Below the pieces are notes generated by a model. That model did no database searches, had not been told where the DNA came from, and saw only the letters and a program-made list of their open reading frames with translations. A stretch of 64,000 nt of DNA from Vitis vinifera. Taxonomy: Eukaryota > Streptophyta > Magnoliopsida > Vitales > Vitaceae. The stretch covers positions 2,771,501 through 2,835,500 of the forward strand of contig NC_081810.1 in assembly GCF_030704535.1 (NCBI RefSeq). The letters run 5' to 3'. Made by a program: the position numbers and the translations under genes. This document shows positions 59,271 to 64,000 of this stretch, piece by piece; the first letter of the stretch is position 1; every line of letters begins with the position of its first letter.

Positions 59271-60711
59271 CTATAGCTGCCGGCCGTAGTTGCCATTCAT
59301 GTTTGAAGACATCGGACATAAACCCGGGTTTCCATAATCAGTTGAATCGAGCCCAGGGACGTTGCCGAACACAATAGATGCATCCAAGTCAGGGACATTG
59401 CCAAAATCAATATTATTCCCTGCATCAAAGCTGCTGTTGCCAAAGGCGCCATTGATTATATCGAAGTTATCTAGACCCTGACCTCCAAATTCATTCCCTA
59501 TAGAGTGTATAGGCTGATGAAGAGTGGGAAATGGCATGAAGACACTAGGGTCCAGGATAGGGAATTGGGTGTTGCTTTGCAGAGCAAAATTATCATGTTC
59601 TTGAGGGGTTTGGAATATTTCAGTTGTGGGCTGTGGCTGTTGGGTTTGGAGAGGCATCTGGCTGCTATTATAATAGCACTGCTCCTCGTATGGATCGGCA
59701 TAACTTATTATTTGGTTCAGCTCCTGACCTGTGCCTTGTGTGAAAAGCCTTGTTTGATCCCCATTTTGCTCCATTCCACCAGCTTCAACCTTCACTGGTT
59801 GAGGAGGCTCAGGCTCGGACTCTGGTACATGGGTTGATGATCTTCTTGTAAGGGGTTTGTTAGGTTGCTTATAAATTTTGCTTAACACAATGTCCAACTG
59901 AAATACAAATAGGAAGAGTTATTAAAAGATGAATGAAGGTTTTGGGAATAATAGTATAAAATCGTAAAGATGAGAAGGCTTCATACCCTCATGGTATTTG
60001 CACTAGGGCTTCTTGGGGGTTCCTTGCCTCTAAACTCATACATGATCCAATTGGTTTTCTCCCCCTTTGGTGCATTTCCCCTGCAGAAAACCAACACCTT
60101 TCTGTACCCAATGGTTTGATTCTCGCATTTGACAGCCTTATCACCCCCAATGGCCTTCCAATATCCCTTGCCAGCCCTTCTGCTGGGTCGCATCCCATTT
60201 GGATACTTTCTGTCTCTTGGTGTAAAGAAGAACCATTGGTCAATCCCATCTTTGTGGTTCCCGCATGGAGGAAACAGCGCTGAGACACATCAAGCATCAA
60301 GAAACAAGAAAACAAACCCAGTTCTGATCATGTTGCAAGATCATCACAGCAAAGCATCAAGAAAAAGAAAAGAAGCGAATATAAATATGAATATGCATGG
60401 TAGAACAAAAAAAAAAAAAAAAATTATCACAGTTCAGAAATTTCACCTGTAAGATCCTCAGGATCATACTGATAGATATTGACTTCCATGATCCCGTTAA
60501 TGGGCAATGGCTTGTTTTCAATCTTGGGCCTCAAGAAATATAAGATGGCCTCTTCATCAGTAGGGGAGAACCTGTAGCCAGGAGGCATAGAATTCAGGAA
60601 CTCATCTTTGTTCTTGAATCTGTAATCCAGAATGCGTATTTCTTCTTCTTTTTCTTCTTCTGGCTTTGGAATTCTAGAACCACCAACAGGCACTTGCGTA
60701 CCACCCACCAT
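59271..60711 (-). CDS. NAC-domain transcription factor, type II, gene D
   Basis: Minus-strand exons 60711-60447, 60279-59987 and 59897-59271 give 394 aa. Subdomains: SMPPGYRFSPTDEEAILYFL (about 41-60), [56 protein letters not shown] with [15 protein letters not shown], then LDIVLSKIYKQP. The tail is rich in Q, N, P and G and ends [10 protein letters not shown], the same last residues as type I genes, so the two types share an ancestor or have exchanged 3' exons. WKAIG replaces WKATG. Gene C starts nine residues earlier (MDFINTQREM); here that ATG is lost (CTG AAA TTC), so the start is taken at the next Met, 60711. A TATA box lies at 60754-60763. It stands head-to-head with gene B. Confidence 0.92.
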
Positions 60712-61310
60712 CTCCCTCTGTGTGTTTATGAATTTCAGAGAGAGCTTTCCTATTTTTATATAGTTTTTTATTTTTTTTATTTTTATTTTTATTTTTTTCA
60801 GTTTTATGATAAATTTAAAAAATAAATTAAATTAAGTGTTTGTAGGCATTTTAACTTCGTCTTATCTTATTTTTATTTGACTCCAACTCCAAGTCCAACT
60901 ATAACTTAAAGTGGACATCCATGTGGTTTAACTACTTTTTAAATTTTAAATTTTTAATGAAAATTTGTGCTTATCCTCTATCTTTTTCTTTTTTTTTTAG
61001 TTTTTTTTTAATTGCATTAATCTTAATTTAAATTTTCATTAAAATTTAAATTTTTAATTTTAAAAAACAAGATACACATCATATCTGATTAACTGAATTC
61101 CAACCAATCGTAAAAATAACCAAAAAGAAAAAAAAAATCTGTACTTACCAGCAATACGTTTCAAATTAGACTCCTCCTTGACCTCAAATCATAGTAGTAC
61201 TACGTATTATATTTTTCCCAAAATGAGACGACAGAGTAGAGAAAACTCAGGGAAATAGACCAGAAAGAGGAGAAAACTCAAACTCAGGCTCACTCTCAAT
61301 CTCAAAAAAA
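60712..61310. promoter_or_regulatory. Shared upstream region of NAC D (minus) and NAC B (plus)
   Basis: A 599 bp interval separates the two divergent start codons. The left part (to about 60910) is the type II promoter also found upstream of gene C, including the minus-strand TATA box CTATATAAAA at 60754-60763. The right part (60960-61310) is the type I promoter also found upstream of gene A. The interval is thus a fusion of two promoters, each known from a separate locus in this window. Shared regulation is possible but not shown. Confidence 0.6.
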
Positions 61311-62757
61311 ATGAATCTTTCAGAACTTAGTGAGGATGCAAGTCTACAAACAGTAGAGGGAAAAGCAGAAGTGCAGAATAGTAGTAGCGAAGGTGGAGAG
61401 CTTTTTTATCTTAATTCTTTACCACCAGGATACAGATTTTATCCCACAGATGCAGAGATTATAGTTTTCTACTTGAGGAAGAAGATTGATCATCAGTCAT
61501 TGCCACCGAACAAGATAATAGAAGTCAATCTTTATGGTTATGATCCTGATGAACTTGCAGGTTACTTATTTCTATATTCAAGTTCAATTGCTTCTTTATA
61601 TATCCTTTAGTACTTGTGCTCTTTTGCTTATAATTAATAATGATATCGTGAATGAGTATTGAATGAGATGTAACATGGGCGGTCATTTCTTTTTGGCTAT
61701 TGAAGTTAAATGGTTTGCAAAGATGTTTTGAATTAGGGTTTTACTTCTCTTTAGTATTATTGACATATGTGATCAATTGATTTTTATTTTGATTGATTTT
61801 ACTCAGTGAGATACGAGCCATCCGGGAATGATGAATGGTTCTATTTCACTCCAAGGGAAAGGAAATATCGGAATGGGCAACGTCCCAATAGGTCAATTGG
61901 AGAAGGATACTGGAAGGCCACCGGAGCTGAAAAAGAGATCAAATTTGAGGATCGAACGGTGGGGTATCGGAAAGCTTTAGTCTTCTACCGAGGAAGCCCT
62001 CAAAACGGAGTCAAAACCAACTGGATCATGCATGAATTCACAGTTGCTAAACCTACAGGGCCTCCAAGAAGAAGTGGTGCCAATGATATGAGGGTATATA
62101 TTAAGTCCTCTTTTCATTTATTTTATATTGCATGTTAAGACACTTGTGCAGATTAATATGTATCATAATGTTTCTTGTTTGTTTGTTTGTTTGTTTTTGT
62201 TGCAGTTGGATGACTGTGTTCTGTGCAGAGTCTGTAGGACAGACGAAAGGATCTACAAAAGATCACGGCATGCGTCTAGGCTTGATGAATCAGGCTCATC
62301 AAGCTCTAAGATTCCGAGACTTGACCTTAACCCTAATCCTAATGAGGTCAATAATCCATATGAGGAGCAGTACTATTATAATAGCATCCAGATGCCTCTC
62401 CAAGCCCAACAGCAACAACCTAGAACTGAAATATTCCAAGCCCCACAAGAACCAGATCATTTTGCTCTGCAAAGCACCCAATACCCCATCCTGGACCCTA
62501 GTGTCTTGATGCCACTGCCCACTCCTCATCAGTCTATACACTATATTGGGAATGAATTTGGAGGTCAGGGTCTAGATAACTTTGATATAATGAATGGCGC
62601 CATTGGCAACAGCAGCTTTGATGCAGGGAATAGTACTGATTTTGGCAACGTCCCTGGGTTCGATTCAACTGATTATGTATATCCGATGATTGACTATGGC
62701 AACGATGCTGCACCGATGCCTTCAAACATGAATGGCAACTACGGTCGGCAGCTATAG
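61311..62757 (+). CDS. NAC-domain transcription factor, type I, gene B
   Basis: Exons 61311-61560, 61807-62093 and 62206-62757 give 362 aa. It is almost the same as gene A over exons and introns: it lacks one Glu near residue 21 and one Asn in the tail (QSTQYP versus QSNTQYP). Some differences touch the domain: RFYPTD for [16 protein letters not shown] for [17 protein letters not shown] for ELAARYE, RVCRTDE for RVYRTDE. Asp in the WKATGxDK loop is strongly conserved in NAC proteins, so D to E there could alter DNA contact (inference). The TTTG microsatellite before exon 3 has more units than in gene A. Intact and probably functional. Confidence 0.93.
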
Positions 62758-62939
62758 TAGTAGTTATATATGCTGGGTTTTCTGGACATAGTAGTGTGTT
62801 GGTATAATATTGCATTGCACGTCATTCATGCATGTAATCGAAATTTTTGTAATAGGAGTAAATACATATACAAGTTTGAACCCCAACATTGGGTTTTTTT
62901 TTTTTTCGGTTAAATGTCATTAAACTTTAGGCATAATGT

Positions 62940-63200
62940 ATCACCTTTCAAGTTTGAGAAGAAAGAAAAGTTAATTATCATAAATGATGACTTCTCCGAT
63001 GAGCAATTACTAGTTGCCTATGTAGTGCCCTAATTTGGGCATATAAATATTGGGTAGTGGGCAAGGTCTCAAGATTGGAGTGGCAAAGATTGAAAAAGTA
63101 TCTTTCAAAAATTTAGGAATTTTTATGGGATGATCCATATATCTTCAAATGTTGCCTTAATGAGAATATTACAAGGTGTGTATCAAATAAGAAAAGAATA
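62940..63200 (+). mobile_element. Gypsy (Ty3) pol fossil, copy 4
   Basis: Pre-integrase end of the same Gypsy element as at 41700-41920 and 48770-49020 (DDFSDEQLLVAYV-type phrase and CxxxC zinc-finger approach). Old, broken and short. Confidence 0.65.
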
Positions 63201-64000
63201 AATTGATAGCATTTCTACATATATTTCATAAAAATAAAAAAATAAAAAATTGTACGTAACTTATGGTACTTTTGAAATGATTGTTTCTCTAGTGCCCAAT
63301 TTCTTCATATTTTAATTGATTTGCCTTCTAATATAGTAACCAACTATTCGTCTAAAAAGCTGCATTAGTACCAAACAGACCTTTTATGGTACATCTAAAC
63401 AAGCCCACTTCAATAAAGCCAATAATATTTCAATTAAATCATACACTTTGAATTTTTTTTTTTTTTTTTTTGTTATGATGGTGTTAATGGTATTTATTGG
63501 TTACAAATATTAATTTGGGAATGATTTATCAAATAATAATTATAATTATGAATGTTTTATATGAAAATAATATTGGAGAAATAGGTATTTGAGATTTTAA
63601 AATGTTGCAAAGTCTTACTTTTTGAAAACTTATTATGTTTGGTTCTCGAAAAAATTGAGGGAAAATGCAAAGGAAAGAAAATAAAGAGAAAAAGTAAAAT
63701 GAAAGAAAAAGTGAAGGAAAATAAAAAATAGAGTTAAAGATGATAAATTATTTTTATTTTTTACTTCAAACTCATTTTATTTGTTTTAACTCATCAATAT
63801 AAAAATTAAATAATTTTAAAATGCATCCGTTTCTAACTAATTTTAATTATATTTAATTTTCTTTGGAATATTTTATAGGACAACCAAACCTGAGAAAATC
63901 ATTTTCATTAATAATTTTTTTCTTTCCTTTGTATTTTTTGGAACCAAACGTATTAAAGATTAGAAAATTTTCTAATAGTTTAAAAACTATAAATTACGTT
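63201..64000 (+). repeat. Cluster-wide flanking repeat, right-edge copy
   Basis: 63290-63610 matches 42000-42330 (TTGCCTTCTAATATAG, TCTAAAAAGCTGCATTA, GATGGTGTTAATGGTATTTA, ATTATAATTATGAATGTTTTA). In the earlier locus this block is followed by the leader of a Yippee-like copy (Y2). The window ends before that point. The last bases (TAGAAAATTTTCTAATAGTT, TAAAAACTATAAATTACGTT) match 42372-42406. Confidence 0.6.

Noticed and set aside
1-64000. tRNA, rRNA, CRISPR or bacterial-type operon features
   Set aside because: None seen. No cloverleaf-like A/B box pair was recognised, no spaced short palindromic repeats occur, and the genes are intron-bearing plant genes.

Overview
This is nuclear DNA from a eudicot plant. 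It is AT-rich with GT-AG introns, and it carries NAC-domain genes, a plastid-targeted ferredoxin-sulfite reductase and a nuclear gene remnant for the photosystem II 5 kDa protein. The repeats (hAT-like foldback MITEs, LINE tails, decayed Copia and Gypsy pieces) suggest a woody species such as grapevine, but that is inference. No search was run; all gene models were spliced by eye.

Layout. 1-6.6 kb: intergenic DNA with small foldback elements and three wrecked copies of a Tudor-domain gene, interrupted by a LINE 3' end and a SINE/LINE-tail insertion with target-site duplication. 6.6-10.5 kb: no gene seen. 10.5-12.2 kb: a worn tandem array of about ten units near 165 bp. 14.6-23.4 kb: a head-to-head inverted duplication of the Tudor gene, with a broken left copy (minus) and an intact right copy (plus, 494 aa). 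23.4-28 kb: AT-rich DNA with two copies of a roughly 440 bp terminal-inverted-repeat element and a duplicated stretch of the DNA upstream of the next gene. 28.35-33.12 kb: complete eight-exon ferredoxin-sulfite reductase (687 aa). 33.7-34.0 kb: a PsbTn-like gene with a frame break.

36.7-64 kb is the most unusual part: a mosaic cluster in which two unrelated small families were duplicated together. One is a divergent Yippee-like zinc-binding family: four intact genes (36755-37385 +, 47048-47791 +, 50575-51443 +, 56702-57414 -) and one broken copy (about 43114-43525 +). All four intact genes share the same four coding exons with identical intron phases. The other is a pair of NAC transcription-factor subtypes: type I on plus (44245-45695 and 61311-62757, nearly identical) and type II on minus (54465-56023, truncated by indels, and 59271-60711, intact), plus promoter and exon-1 debris. 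Decayed pieces of one Gypsy element recur between the genes and were evidently copied with them. The right edge repeats DNA that precedes a Yippee copy elsewhere, so the cluster probably continues past 64 kb.

The sulfite reductase acts in plastid sulfur assimilation. The Tudor protein is probably a chromatin reader. The NAC and Yippee-like products may be co-inherited regulators, but nothing in the sequence shows that they act together.
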